A DNA stretch of 64,000 bases, taken from assembly GCA_027704905.1 (NCBI GenBank), contig CM051001.1, forward strand, positions 30,478,636 through 30,542,635, read 5' to 3'. The notes under the pieces were generated by a model. That model ran no database searches. It was given only the letters and a program-made list of their open reading frames with translations, and had not been told where the DNA came from. This stretch comes from Muraenolepis orangiensis. Taxonomy: Eukaryota > Chordata > Actinopteri > Gadiformes > Muraenolepididae. Below, piece after piece: positions 12,330-23,652 of the stretch. Positions within the stretch are counted from its first letter, which is position 1. Each line of letters opens with the position of its first letter. The position numbers were made by a program, and so were the translations under genes.

Positions 12330-12720
12330 GTCTGGTGGTAAACTGCCCCAAGTTCTCCCACACATCTACCCTTCTCTGTTCTCTACACTGGCTCCCTGTA
12401 GCTGCTCGCATCCAATTCAAGTCCCTGGTGCCAACCTACAGGGCAGTGAAAAGAACAGCTCCTTCCTACCTCCAGGCTATGGTCAGGCCTTACTTCTCTG
12501 CACATCCATTTTGCTCTGCTGCCTCGGGGCGTCTGCACGCCTCGTTGCTCAGGGACCCCTGAGGCCGATCTACACAGTCATGGCTCTTCTCTGTCCTGTG
12601 GCCCCAAAGTGGTGGAATGAACTCTCCGCTGATGTCACGACAGCAGAGTCACTGCCCATCTTCCGCCACAGGCTCAAATCCCACCTCTTCAGAAAGCACT
12701 ACCTGTAGGAGCCAATTCTT
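12330..12720 (+). pseudogene. LINE reverse transcriptase C-terminal fragment
   Basis: Across two plus-strand frames the sequence encodes LHWLPVAARIQFKSLVPTYR and APSYLQAMVRPY, then WWNELSADVTTAESLPIFRH with RLKSHLFRK. This is the standard C-terminus of L2/I-type non-LTR retrotransposon ORF2 proteins in fish. There is a frameshift near 12545. The catalytic domain is absent: a 5'-truncated insertion. Its 3' UTR resumes at 13100-13370, after a candidate LTR. Confidence 0.85.
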
Positions 12721-12762
12721 TATATTCTATTTATTTATTTATTTATTGGCCTTACCAGGTGG

Positions 12763-13014
12763 TGTGTGTCTACTAATGGCTGCAGTGTACTCAATCCCCT
12801 GCAGGTATCTATATAAGGAGAGGTGCGTCACGCTAGGGGGCGTGACAGACTGAGAAGCATACAGTCTTTAGACCTTGCTTGCGTACGGGAGTGTTATTTT
12901 GTCTATTTAATTACATTGCAAGTTTTCTGAATCTCTGTAAAGAGGAAAATAAATCATCTTTAATTTCAAACCCAAACAAACCTGGAGTGGACATTATATT
13001 CTTCCATCTGCAAC
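12763..13014 (+). repeat. Candidate solo LTR inserted in LINE 3' UTR
   Basis: A 252-bp segment starting TGTGTGTC and ending CTGCAACA, with a TATATAAGGAG promoter-like motif near 12810 and an AATAAA signal near 12949. It separates the LINE coding remnant from its tail. No convincing target-site duplication was seen, so the limits are tentative. Confidence 0.4.
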
Positions 13015-13099
13015 AAGCGTCAAGAACGTTTCAGTCTGTCCAAGAGTGACACACACATTAGGGAAACTTCGTGTTTTAACAAAAGGACAAGTGGTCACT

Positions 13100-13372
13100 A
13101 CACTACCCATATCCCTTCTCTTCATCCTGTTAGCTCTATCCATTGTTTGCTTGTTAGTTCTATTGTCAGCCAATTGTTAGTTATATTGTTAGGCAAGTTA
13201 TTGTACTTTTACTTTAGCACTGGTTCTGCTCTTGGAGGCTTGGTAGGAGGGAAATGCATTTTCTGGTGACTAGTTCTTCACATGCCTATCTATGTTGAAA
13301 CACACTATTGTAAGTCACTTTGAACAAACGCATCTGCTTAATGACTGTAATGTAAGGTAATGTACATTAGAT
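13100..13372 (+). repeat. LINE 3' UTR tail
   Basis: Contains GTTGAAACACACTATTGTAA, then GTCACTTTGAACAAACGCAT and CTGCTTAATGACTGTAATG, ending in short TAATG-type repeats. The same tail terminates the SINE at 15.5 kb and a fragment near 19.66-19.74 kb. Confidence 0.75.
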
Positions 13373-13379
13373 CAATTAT

Positions 13380-13970
13380 TTGGCTTAAAAAGTGTAAAAA
13401 GAAGAGCCTCAAATATGTATTTTAAACTATAGAAATGTATAACATGGGAAACAAAAACCCTACTCGGGTTATTTCTGTTTTTATAACATGCTAAATATGA
13501 ATAGTAGTACATTCCATATAGTGTGTCGAATTATGATTTCAATGGGGAAACCCCATCTAAGACTTAAATGGTCTTAGATAAATCAGAAATGGTGCTTTTC
13601 CACAAGTAACATATTTACAAAACCCTCTCCCTGGACCACCTGCATTGGTGCGACAATGTTTGTGAATGATCTGATATTCAATTGATCAGCCAATATAATG
13701 TTTATCAATGCAGTAAACCAAATGGACCTCCCGCTTTTCAATGGCCAGGCTACGTCCCTGGGGTTACACTCAGGTAAACAGGAGCCACAAGTACAGCCTT
13801 AACTCTTCAAGGATGTATTTGTTATAGAGCGTTACATGGTGCAGAGAGAGTTTAAAGTCAGTCCAGTTGGCACTATGTCCTGCTGTTACTCCCTGTAACA
13901 TCAATCAATCAAGCATAATGTACATCTTCCATCACTTAAAACAGGACTGGTGCTGTGAGAAGGTTTGTAG
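13380..13970. other. Unassigned sequence
   Basis: No gene or repeat family recognised. A small hairpin (TCTAAGAC ... GTCTTAGA) lies at about 13556-13579. Confidence 0.4.
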
Positions 13971-13987
13971 TGCTTTCATTGAAATGA

Positions 13988-14047
13988 AAGTAAAGACTAA
14001 CTAAGACTAAGCTGAAACGACAGTAAAGACTAACTAAGACTAAGCTG
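13988..14047. repeat. Direct repeat, two 28-bp copies
   Basis: AGTAAAGACTAACTAAGACT followed by AAGCTGAA occurs twice, separated by a few bases, immediately before the 15-bp minisatellite. Confidence 0.85.
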
Positions 14048-14055
14048 AAGCCAAG

Positions 14056-14470
14056 TCCTCTAGAACCACATCCTCGAGAACCACTTCCTCTAGAACCGCT
14101 TCCTCTAGAACCACATCCTCTAGAACCATGTCCTCTAGAACCATCTCCTCTAAAACCATCTCCTCTAGAACCACATCCTCTAGAACCACTTCCTCTAGAA
14201 CCACGTCCTCTAAAACCACCTCCTCTAGAACCACATCCTCTAGAACCACATCCTCTAGAACAGCTTCCTCTAGAACCACGTCCTCTAGAACCACGTCCTC
14301 TAGAACCACCTCCTCTAGAACCACATCCTCTAAAACCACTTCCTCTAGAACCACGTCCTCTAGAACCACCTCCTCTAGAACCACATCCTCTAAAACCACT
14401 TCCTCTAGAACCACATCCTCTAGAAACACTTCCTCTAGAACCATGTCCCCTCGCACCATGCCCTCTAGAA
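14056..14470. repeat. 15-bp minisatellite with embedded TCTAGA
   Basis: About 27 copies of TCCTCTAGAACCACN with variants AAAACC, ACCATG and ACAGC. Because the unit is a multiple of three, all six frames stay open and give long spurious proteins (SSRTT-like on plus, GSRGCG-like and VLEDV-like on minus). It abuts a hAT-like end at 14471. Confidence 0.95.
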
Positions 14471-14640
14471 CAGTGGTTCCCAACCTTGGCTCCGGCACCA
14501 CCCAAGGGGAGCACCAGAGATCTCAGGGGGTCTGGGAAGCTGCATATATTTTGATCGAATAAAGGACTACATTCCAAAATGATATAAAACAATAAATGAA
14601 GCAATTCTACAAAATAATCTGGTCAGCTGACCTTTCAAAG
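14471..14640 (+). mobile_element. hAT-like terminal fragment
   Basis: Starts with CAGTGGTTCCCAACCTTGG, a typical hAT terminal inverted repeat, followed by CACCACCCAAGGGGAGCACC. No partner end is found downstream, so it is a truncated element. Confidence 0.55.
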
Positions 14641-15011
14641 CCCGTCCAATGAAATTACAGCTTTTAATGATATACTACAAGTGCTGGGATCTAAACATCA
14701 ACAATGATATAAAGACAGAAGCTCATAGTCAGCATCTCAGAGTCCACCAAACTATTCAAAATACATTCAAAGTCAAATATCACAACCTCAGAATGAACAA
14801 TATTGCATTAAGCACATACAAATATCACAGAATTGTAATTGTTATGACAGTTGATGACATATAATTAAATTAAACACATTATACACATATATACACATAT
14901 TGTCTGTAGGATTAACTTGTGTATAACCTTGCTCATCATGAAAATGTATGACAAACATATAGAAAGTTATCATGTTATGCTACTGTCTGCTAAAAAGCTG
15001 TTAGATGTGTG

Positions 15012-15162
<151 letters not shown>

Positions 15163-15497
15163 CTTTTGTTTGCAAGGCAGCCCGTTTTTCCTCCAGGCTT
15201 ATAGCTGGGGAACAGTAGTTTATTCAGGGGGAGAAGAAGAAAACAGGAGAACAAGGGGAATGAGAAACGGGAGAAAAAAGAGAGAAAAATGGGAGAAAAA
15301 GAGAGATATATATTGTCCAGCTTGTCAGGGTCCCCTTCCCTTTCTTTAAAGGAGACTGTGGATGGTGCAGAGCCTGACGAAGTGAGTTCAATCGGTATTG
15401 AATTGAGTTACAATTTGACTCATTTCCACAATTTAATGTCATTAGTAAATGTAAAGCAAGAGTTGTGCAAACACCTTGTCATGTAATTGTTATGGGG

Positions 15498-15850
15498 GGG
15501 GCGGCAGTATGTCAGGAGGTAGAGCTGTTGTCTCACCCCCGGAAGGTTGCTGGCTTGATCCCCCGGCTCCTCCTAACAAAAACTGTCAAGGTGTCCTTGA
15601 GCAAGAGACCCTAACTGCTCCTGACGTGCTAGCTGTCTCTTTGCATGGCTGACTCTGCCGTATGTGGATGAATGTGTGTATGAATGGGTGAATGGCATGA
15701 CTTGTAAACGGTTGTGTGTATTTGTATCTCTAGAAATAAAATGCACTTTTGACTTCTGGTGACGAGTTGTTCTCTTACCTTCCTTTGTTGAAACACACTA
15801 TTGTAAGTCTGCTAAATGACTAATGTAATGTAATGTAATGTAATGTATCT
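15498..15850 (+). mobile_element. tRNA-derived SINE, copy 2, with LINE-derived tail
   Basis: Head GGCGGCAGTATGTCAGGAGG (A-box damaged) and GGCTTGATCCCC (B-box), then the CTTGAGCAAGAGACCCTAAC body and CATGACTTGTAAACGG. From about 15750 the sequence matches the LINE 3' tail at 13260-13370 (TCTGGTGACGAGTTGTTC..., GTTGAAACACACTATTGTAA) and ends in (TAATG)n. Sharing a tail with a LINE is the known way SINEs recruit LINE reverse transcriptase. Confidence 0.85.
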
Positions 15851-16242
15851 GTACCCACTGCCATCTTCATCACCTGAACAGGGTCACACAGTCTGCGCTG
15901 TGATTGACTTAGCTACAAAATAGTAATGGATAGCATGTGGTTGGTCAACATATTGACTGAAATGAAAAGGATTCCCATTTCATTCCAGAGACTCAGTCGA
16001 CACAAATAAAATGGTGTGAATTAATGTGATGGTGTGTGAGGAATGATGAGGAATCCGGTTTATTGCAAGATTTTGAATTATGGTGAACAGCGCAGATGAT
16101 TCATGCTAGAGCTCTTCATCTGGTGGCTGTGGTGGAGGCTGTTTTAACCTGTGAGCCTTGATTAACAATGACCCACAGGTGTGCAGCCTCATCAGCCAAT
16201 CAGTCCAACTCAGGCCAGATGCGGCTACTTAAACCAGCCACC

Positions 16243-16272
16243 AACCACACACACACACACACACACACACAC
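16243..16272. repeat. (CA)n microsatellite
   Basis: About 14 CA units. Confidence 0.95.
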
Positions 16273-16448
16273 TCTCTCCACAGTCCCGCTCCTCTCAGTC
16301 CACATGGTTGGTTTTGTGGGTACTTTTGAACAGCTTGGGACACCATGATAACGCTATGATAACACTATGAGTCAATAAAAACGTGTCTGTATCAGTGGGA
16401 CATCACTTTAAAATAGTATCTTTCCAATAACACGCAAAACTCAAAAGC

Positions 16449-18307
16449 TGTGTTCATTTCAGGGGCTGCATCCTTTTAGGGCGCATTTGAAGACTGACAT
16501 CATAGCAGCCGCGACGAGGCTGTCCCATTCCGTAGGCTCCTTCAAATGCAGCCTTCAAATGCAGCCTTATTTCCCCGAAATTGAAGTGTGCATCGATGCA
16601 GACTTCTGCAGCCTTCTGGCCCAGCATATCCCAGAATGCATTTCGCACCAACCAGTAAAGAATTTGAGCCCGGCTAAAAGCTGTTTTAGATTTCACTGTA
16701 GGACTGTAATTAAGTCACTTTATTAAGTTTTATTATTTTATTACGCGACAATGTACCTATGTAGATTGTCAGTTTATCCAAATAAAGCCTGTTTAGAAAT
16801 ATGCTACGGCGATTTCGGAGATGTCGGGAGCCGCATATGGGAAGCGCTGGCGCAGGCCAGCCGGTCTCCCAGGCCGCCACAAACCTGTATGAGGAAGATG
16901 AAGATGGAAGAGGAAGAAGACTTGCGCTTGTTTCATTTGCAATGGCATCGCAAACTGAAGCCGCCGGAGAAGTGGCTTTTAAATGTAAGTATTGGGTTTC
17001 ATTTCACTCTAATAGCTTACGATATAAGTGATTAGAACAATACATTAAAACCTCACATTTCTGTTAAATAGTAATACTTGGAATACTTTACTTTACTGCC
17101 CTGAGTCAACACATTTCTAGAGGCCTTAATGTTATTTTCAAACTTTCAGAAGTTGCCTTATATCTTGCCGAGATTGTGTTGATTTAATAGATAATCTATA
17201 ATTCATAATACTTCGTAATACGGACATAAATGGACGAAGATGAAAACATTTAGAAAACGTTGTGGGCCTTTCTTTGTTTTCAGACAGTTCAATAAGAATA
17301 TCACAAGTCCAGTATCAGCAGGGTCAGGAGAAGGTGTGAGTGGGAAACACACTGCTGCAACTTGGCTGTGGTTTGTCCTCATGGATGAGGTGTTGGGACA
17401 GAGGCATTCCATTGCACCCCCTGTCCTGGTTTCACACACACCAGGGCCAAGTTCAGCAGTGGGTGACCAGGAGGAGGAGGAAAGGGAGCCAGAGCAGCAA
17501 GAAGGAAGAGAGGGAGAGATGAAGAGTTTATAGAGCTGATGAGGGAGGACATGAGATTACAGCGAGAGGCAGAGCAGAGGAAGACAGAACGTCTGTTTAC
17601 CCTTTTGGAAAGAAATTCAAATGAATCAATTAGAAGAAATTGTTGAAGTGTTTTTTCATGTTATTTGTTTATTTCATGCATTTATCTATTAACAACATAT
17701 GATTTTGTATTTTAATAATCTATAACATTTACAACTATATACAATAAACATTTGAATAATTTTGAACTTTTGAATTTTTAATGGTCCATCGGCTGGGTTT
17801 GCAGGGCTGGCTATCGACGGCTGCCATGTCACTAAGATATGTTCAGAAGGAGGCAAGAATAAAATTCCACTTACAACCTTTTTTTGGCCAAAATAAATCT
17901 CACCACAATATTTCAAACGGCATATATATATATATATATATTAATAGGAATTATAACTACCAATATTAACCAATGCCCATGGTTCTCTCTTAGCTGAAAT
18001 AACATTACACGTTGATGCCGGCGGTGAAGCTCCAGTTCCTTAAGTTCATCAATTAAAATGACTAGACTAAACTAAATACGCCTGTCTGGGGGCATTTTTA
18101 ACAATTAATCGATTTCCCTCGTATTAACCTCTCTAAACAAAAGCCTCTGGGACTATTTCCGCGGCTCCGCGCTTCGTGACGCAGCTGGTGACGCATGCAG
18201 GAAGTACTCCGTAGACTAGACCGTCCCATTTAACACGTTTTTGAAGCAGCCTTCGGAAGCAGCCTTCAAATGCGCCCTTAAGGCTGCAGCCCCTGAAATG
18301 GAACACA
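16449..18307. mobile_element. DNA transposon with long terminal inverted repeats
   Basis: The ends are inverted copies: left TGTGTTCATTTCAGGGGCTG, right the complement of TGTGTTCCATTTCAGGGGCT, continuing with GGGCGCATTTGAAGRCTG on both sides. GCAGCCTTCAAATGCAGCC units are repeated inside each end. Total 1859 bp. Inside is a two-exon gene remnant with SANT-accessory-like features (separate entry). PIF/Harbinger-like elements carry such an accessory gene, but no DDE transposase and no clear target-site duplication were seen, so the superfamily is uncertain. An (AT)n tract lies at 17921-17942. Confidence 0.7.
16801..17645 (+). pseudogene. SANT/trihelix-like accessory gene remnant in transposon
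   Basis: Plus strand. Exon 1 (16801 to about 16984) is open and ends at a consensus donor (AAAT|GTAAGT). A pyrimidine-rich acceptor ends TTTTCAG at about 17282. Exon 2 contains GKHTAATWLWFVLMDEVLGQ followed by RHSIAPP, and after a frameshift near 17500 a charged helix (EEFIELMREDMRLQREAEQR) and stop. The W-x-x-x-x-M-D-x-x-L-G-x-R pattern and the C-terminal amphipathic helix are like Myb/SANT-type proteins of PIF/Harbinger elements. The N-terminal SANT helices are not recognisable. Confidence 0.5.
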
Positions 18308-18309
18308 TA

Positions 18310-18975
18310 CAAACACCTTCACACAAACCTTCGATAACACGTGTGTTTGTATGTATGTATGTATGTATGACTTCAACGTGCATGTGCGTCTGATAAGGTA
18401 AAAGGTTAGAGGCAACATAAATCAATGTTTTATTATCCATGGCATCCTGAAATTTGACCATCCATAAGAAACAAGGACTTTCCTCTGCGCAAAAGCTATC
18501 GCTAGTGTACAGCAAAAAGACGCTTACCTGGAAGACTGGAAAAGATTAGTCACACTTGACCATATACAAGTGGGGAGAATTTAATGGTGATTCTGTGACT
18601 TGTACCAGACAGATGATAATTGAACAAGAAAAAGCATAGATATAGATATTGGTATACTATCCCATGAGCAGAACAGCATGGATACAAACAGATAGTCTTA
18701 TCCTTATCCAGACTATGGTGCCTGCCACTCAACAAACAGCTCACAAGGAGACTCCTAGGGGGTTTATACAACCTTTGTTCTAATGGAATGAGACAGTACT
18801 TATTTTATTACTTATTGTAATGTGTTATAAAAACAGTGTAAGTAGAATTTAAAAAAAATTATAATTAATAAGAATTAACAGTATTTCGGCAGAGAACAGT
18901 GTCGATTTAACCCACAGTGTGTGAGGTGATTTGGAGGGATGGCCATTCAATTAGTAAAATAGCTGTTTGAGAGCC
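18310..18975. other. Unassigned AT-rich sequence
   Basis: Short (GTAT)n near 18345-18366; otherwise nothing recognised. Confidence 0.4.
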
Positions 18976-18979
18976 ATTT

Positions 18980-18980
<1 letters not shown>

Positions 18981-19020
<40 letters not shown>
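18981..19020. repeat. (GT)n microsatellite
   Basis: About 20 GT units. Confidence 0.95.
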
Positions 19021-19021
<1 letters not shown>

Positions 19022-19029
19022 ATGTGTGG

Positions 19030-19413
19030 TTCTTGCTGCTTTCCACTTGCAAAGACACTTTCCAAGTTTCCAACTGTTTCAACGTAACTTTTTATGACTG
19101 TTTGATTTGGAATTCCAGAGGTGAAACCTCCTCTTCTGAGCACTCGAATGCACACCCGTGATGGAATTTTAAAATCACAGTCAACAACATTCCAGAGACA
19201 CCATTGTTCTCGCCAAGCGATGTGTGAGCTGTGAGTTACGGTCATGCAGTTGTTCAAGGACTGGCCCTTGGCAAGGAGGATGGGCTTGAGGAGGAGCTTT
19301 GTGTGCGCGGGGCCCTGAGTGGATGCTTGACTCCTCCACGTCTGCCTCTGGGTCGCTCCCTTTGTTGGTCTCCTCTTCTGAGGATTCTCAGCTTCCCATG
19401 GCTGTATCCGCAA
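19030..19413 (-). other. Orphan open frame, no recognised family
   Basis: A minus-strand frame of about 125 codons outside the microsatellite, beginning ATG at 19413. Composition is ordinary rather than repeat-like (W, C and H residues spread evenly), with no recognised domain or signal peptide. There is no obvious splice or promoter context, so it may be chance or decayed transposon sequence. Confidence 0.2.
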
Positions 19414-19659
19414 AAATATTAAATATTGTAAACAAAAAGATGCAAATAACCCAAAAAGATGAGCGTATCTTAGCGTAGCTGACTCTGAGGCGGAGGATAT
19501 GGTACGTGCCTTTGCTCAAGTATAAAAGAGCATGGAGGAAGACCCTCACAGTTTTGACAGGCTGGCGCTCTAGCTGTGATTGTGGGGATTGGTCTTGACA
19601 TGAGTCGAAGGGCGGAACGGGCAGCTCAATGGACCAATGGCTGGGCTTCAACTACAAGT

Positions 19660-19740
19660 CCAATTGCAAACCTATGTTGAATGCACTATTTTAAGTCAAG
19701 GCTTTGGACAAAAGCATTTGCTAAATTACTGTCATGTGAG
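19660..19740 (+). repeat. LINE-tail fragment
   Basis: ATGTTGAATGCACTATTTTA then AAGGCTTTGGACAAAAGCAT and TTGCTAAATTACTGTCATG: a diverged copy of the tail at 13280-13350. Confidence 0.6.
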
Positions 19741-20019
19741 GGAGCTTGGCCGGTAGAAGCCAGAAAACAACTGGCAGTGAAGTTGGTGCCCATTAAATGT
19801 ACTTAACATATAGGATAAAGAACCAAACAGATCCTTGCCTGATGATTTGGAATTGTAGTTGTGTCTAATGTTTCATTTGTCTAGTTACTCAATGTTACAC
19901 AGAGCAGTCCAACTCTCTGCTCTCTCTTTCAATGGCATGGTCATCGTGACAGAGCTTTTTGGAAGGAAGCGGTACCTCTGGACACCACAGCAGCACAGAG
20001 GACACACTGGGCTGGGGGG

Positions 20020-20021
<2 letters not shown>

Positions 20022-20091
<70 letters not shown>

Positions 20092-20096
20092 CTCTC
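20022..20096. repeat. (CT)n microsatellite
   Basis: About 32 CT units with TTTCTCTTG at the end. Confidence 0.97.
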
Positions 20097-20454
20097 TCAC
20101 TCCCGTAGCTTCTCACCTTTGCAGGAAGTCAGCCCAGCACTGTGCTGCTCCTCTTGCACTCCCAACTCTCCTTCCTCCTCTCCCTGATGTCCTGTCTTTT
20201 CCTCCCTTCTTCTCTTGTGGCATCAGATGTCTCGTCTTTGAAGGCTACTTTTCATACCTAACTTTAATCAGCACTGAACGGACTCCCCTCCTCCTCGTCC
20301 TCCCCCTGTCTGGGCACACACACAAACACACACAGAAGCCTCATCTATTTCTCCCTCTATTTCCCAATCAGACCCCAAGTGGAGGGCCCTGGTGACACAG
20401 CGCCCCTCACCGTACCAGAGGTCCTTTGTCGCTATCTACCTCTCAGTCTCTTTG

Positions 20455-20456
20455 TT

Positions 20457-20522
<66 letters not shown>

Positions 20523-20605
20523 CCCCTCTCTCCCTCTCCATCCCTCTATCCCTCTTTCTCTGCCTCCCTTTCCCTCTCTGCCTCCCTCTCCCTCTCTCTC
20601 AGATT
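20455..20605. repeat. (CTGT)n / (CT)n / CCCTCT compound repeat
   Basis: About 12 CTGT units, then CT, then degenerate CCCTCTCC-type pyrimidine sequence. Long open frames here are repeat artefacts. Confidence 0.95.
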
Positions 20606-21309
20606 ATCAGACGATGTACTGAAACATGTCTGGCCATTGAAAAACATTTAAACGTTATGCGATTGATAGTTTTGTGATAATTCAGCAGATAGATTCATTA
20701 ATTTCGACTTCGATTTTTTGACACTTTCGTTAATGTTTTTTATAAATTATTTCGGCAAACAAGCAATTCCAGTCATGTAAATGATACAATACAATTACAC
20801 CGTGTATGTGTTACACCAGGGGTAACCAACAGGTCGATCGCCATCGACTGGTCGATCTTCAAAGCCTTCACTGTCGATCCCTAGCATTTTCACATTTTCT
20901 AAAAATAAAATAAAAACTTTATTTAAAAAAAACGTTTAAGCTTGTTGATTTGAATCACGCATAGGTCATTTTACAAACTCCAATTGGTTATTTGATATGC
21001 CAAGGTCTATGAATGGCTGCATGCAATTGTGGGTGGGGTTAAAGAAAAATCATATGGATGCCAAAACAGGGAGAAGCCCCTCTCTGCTGATCGCTTGACA
21101 CGGGCAGAACACAGGCACTTAGAGCCAGTGTAGCCCAGTCAGGGTTCAGCTCGCTGAACTCATAAATGAGCACTTTGCAAGCTGTCGCAAAAGTTAAACC
21201 CCCATAGCCGCGGAGTGCTGTCATCACTGCCACTGCGTCTCGTCGTGAGTGCTTGACATCAATGAGAGGTGCGGTAGCTGATTCACTCACTTCATGGAGG
21301 ATAGCCTAT

Positions 21310-21330
21310 ATATATATATATATATATATA
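21310..21330. repeat. (TA)n tract at the pogo insertion site
   Basis: TA repeat on the left of the pogo element, continued at 22785-22800 on the right. The element landed in a pre-existing TA run inside the hAT. Confidence 0.9.
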
Positions 21331-22784
21331 CCGTATTGACCCGAATATAAGACGACCCCGATTATAAGACGACCCCTCTTTTTCAAGACTCATTTTTGGA
21401 AAAAAAATATATTAATTTTTTTTGAAGACCAAGTCTTTTTTTTATAAAGAAAATCTTTTTTTTGGAAAATAATGATAACACACATCACACATTGTGTTCA
21501 AATTTGCCTAACTTGGCAAACAAAAACAAAACAGGCTAGATAGATTGCAATGAAACAGTAGTGCAATAAAACGGTAGAGCAATGAAACAGAACATCAGTC
21601 TATTGGTCACATCAAGTCTTCTCATTCAGCTCGTCTCTACATCGCTGGTTGTTCCTCTCACTCCCGCTATCGTCACTCGCGGTGTCTGCTCCCCGTCTCC
21701 TCCCACATCACGTCATCCTCGCTGCCATCCATGGCATACGCAGCATTTCTTAAACCCATTAATGCTTTCTGGGGAAACGTCAGCCCATGCTTGCAAGATC
21801 CATTCACAGAGCAAACGTACTGCAGGCTTTTGGATTTTTCCAGACGGTGTCAGTGCGTGATTAGCAGCCAGGAGCCACTCTGTGGATCTCTTACGCAGAT
21901 TAACCTTGAATGGTTTGTTAACGACCACATCCAACAACTGCAGCTGGCTTGTCATTCCGCCCGGTATGATCACTAGGTGACTAGGTTTTGACTGGCTCAG
22001 TCAAGTGTCCACGGAAAGCATCCAGAATCAACATGTTCCTCTTCTTTCTGAGTCCCCCACGCCGTCTGCCCCACACCACCTTGAGCCAGTCCACCACAAG
22101 CTCCGTCTCCATCCAGCCCTTTGCCTGGGCACTACCATAATCCCCCACGTACGGGGGAAGTTGTGTCCCATCTGCGAGGCGCGTTAACATAACAGTTCAT
22201 CGGCTCTTCTAGTTTCCAGTAGATCAGTAGATCACTGATTTGTCGCCTTTCTTATGCACAGTGACAGATGTTGGCATGTCAAAATACACAGGCGTTTGAT
22301 CAACATTGCCCATCTGATCAAGGGGGTATGAGTGCTTCTTCCTTAACTTGATCACATATCGCTGATAAGACAGGAGCTTCTCTCTGGAGTCTGAGGGCAG
22401 GCGCTGGGCTTGTCCTGCGTCGCAATGACAGGTGTTTGATGTCTCTGCTTCGTTTATCACCATTATCTTAAAATTGGCATCGTAACTTCGTCTCTCCTGT
22501 TTATTAACTTGCCCTACTTTTGAGCCACTTTTTTCAAGTTGGTCGCTGTCTCTCCATTTCTATCTCTCCAGGTAACTATTTTTTATGTACTGTTACTTTA
22601 AGACTTTGAGTTACTTTAAGTGTCGCGCGGTGTCTCGGAACACTCGTTTGGCGCGATCTGTTGTTGCGCAATTACATGTGCAATTACGGTACATCGAAAA
22701 GTCTAAACCCCGATTATAAGACGACCCCTCTTTTTTAGATTTTTTTCTAGGAAAAAAACCCGTCTTATATTCGGGTCAATACGG
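21331..22784 (-). mobile_element. pogo/Tigger-like element with broken transposase
   Basis: Terminal inverted repeats CCGTATTGACCCGAATATAA at both ends, inserted in a (TA)n run (TA target). On the minus strand the transposase remnant is read in three consecutive pieces: 22463-22224 (RLPSDSREKLLSYQRYVIKL, then NVDQTPVYFDMP with the first catalytic Asp), 22190-21981 (ADGTQLPPYV, LILDAFRGH with the second Asp) and 21973-21713 (IPGGMTSQLQLLDVVVNKPF with the third acidic position, then TPSGKIQKP). These are DDE_1 motifs of pogo-like transposases. The N-terminal DNA-binding domain and the segment between pieces one and two are missing. Inactive copy. Confidence 0.9.
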
Positions 22785-23299
22785 TATATATATATATATA
22801 CGGCAGGTTTTGAGTTTACCGTTTTTTTATAAATTTTACCAGCTAAAAACGGTAATTACCAGCTAATGGAAACCTTGGTATGCACGTATATTGAGCCTGT
22901 TGTAACAGAAATTTATTGCAAAAATAAATATGATGATGAGCAGTCTTACTTAATCTACTTGGTAGATCTTGGCTTACATTTTGGAATAAAAAGTGATCTT
23001 GGGCTTGAAAAGGTTGGTTACCACTGTGTTACACAGACACAACCTATTTAAATACAGAGGAGGGCAGAATGAGCATGTGGGGGTGTAAAAAATATTAATT
23101 CATAATTTATAATTAATAAAAATACATAAAGGTAATAAAAAACATGCATTGTTGAATTGTATGACTTGAAAAACTACAGAAACCTGCCCAGGTGAGGATA
23201 TGACCGGAAAACAATACGGTACCCCTGACATCCAGTGTGTTCTATGCCCTAAAACTTCAGTCCAAACCTGCACAGACATGCACAAAAAACTAAACAAAA

Positions 23300-23540
23300 A
23301 GAGGTGAGCCTTAAGCCCAGGACCAAGCACAAGGAGGGGTCCATTAAGCCCAGGATTAAACACAAGGAAGTGACCACTAAGCCCAGGACTAAACACAAGG
23401 AAGTGACCACTAAGCCCAGGACTAAACGCAAAGAAGTGACCACTAAGCCCAGGACTAAACACAAGGAAGTGAACACTAAGCCCAGGACCAAGCACAAGGA
23501 GGTGACCCCTTAACCCAGGAATAAACTCAAGGAGGTGTGT
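23300..23540 (+). repeat. 33-bp minisatellite, about seven units
   Basis: Units of AAGCCCAGGACTAAACACAA followed by GGAAGTGACCACT. The period is 33 bp, so the plus strand stays open for 69 codons with an 11-residue repeat KPRTKHKEVTT. No evidence of a gene around it. Confidence 0.93.
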
Positions 23541-23652
23541 TAAGCACACACCAGCTCTCACATTGGATCAGACAAAGACACAATCAATCTCAAACATCAA
23601 TACACCGTACAAAAAGATCCCATCAACGCTCCACGCTCTAATCGATCCCAGG

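Larger units (their letters stand above)
20817..23026. mobile_element. Non-autonomous hAT element interrupted by a pogo element
   Basis: Ends are CAGGGGTAACCAAC and the complement of CAGTGGTAACCAAC. They are flanked by a perfect 8-bp target-site duplication TGTTACAC (20809-20816 and 23027-23034), diagnostic of hAT. After removing the 1454-bp pogo insert only about 756 bp of hAT sequence remain. No intact transposase is present. Confidence 0.9.

Noticed and set aside
14040..14604. Long open frames (144-222 codons) rich in SSRTT, GSRGCG or VLEDV
   Set aside because: All come from the 15-bp minisatellite, whose period keeps every frame open on both strands. No start context, splice sites or domain support.
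17240..17533. 97-codon frame as a host gene
   Set aside because: It lies inside a transposon with matching inverted ends at 16449 and 18307, so it is treated as transposon cargo.
23300..23540. CRISPR-like array
   Set aside because: The repeats are directly tandem with no unique spacers, and the genome is that of a vertebrate. The same applies to 27893-28158 and 14056-14470.
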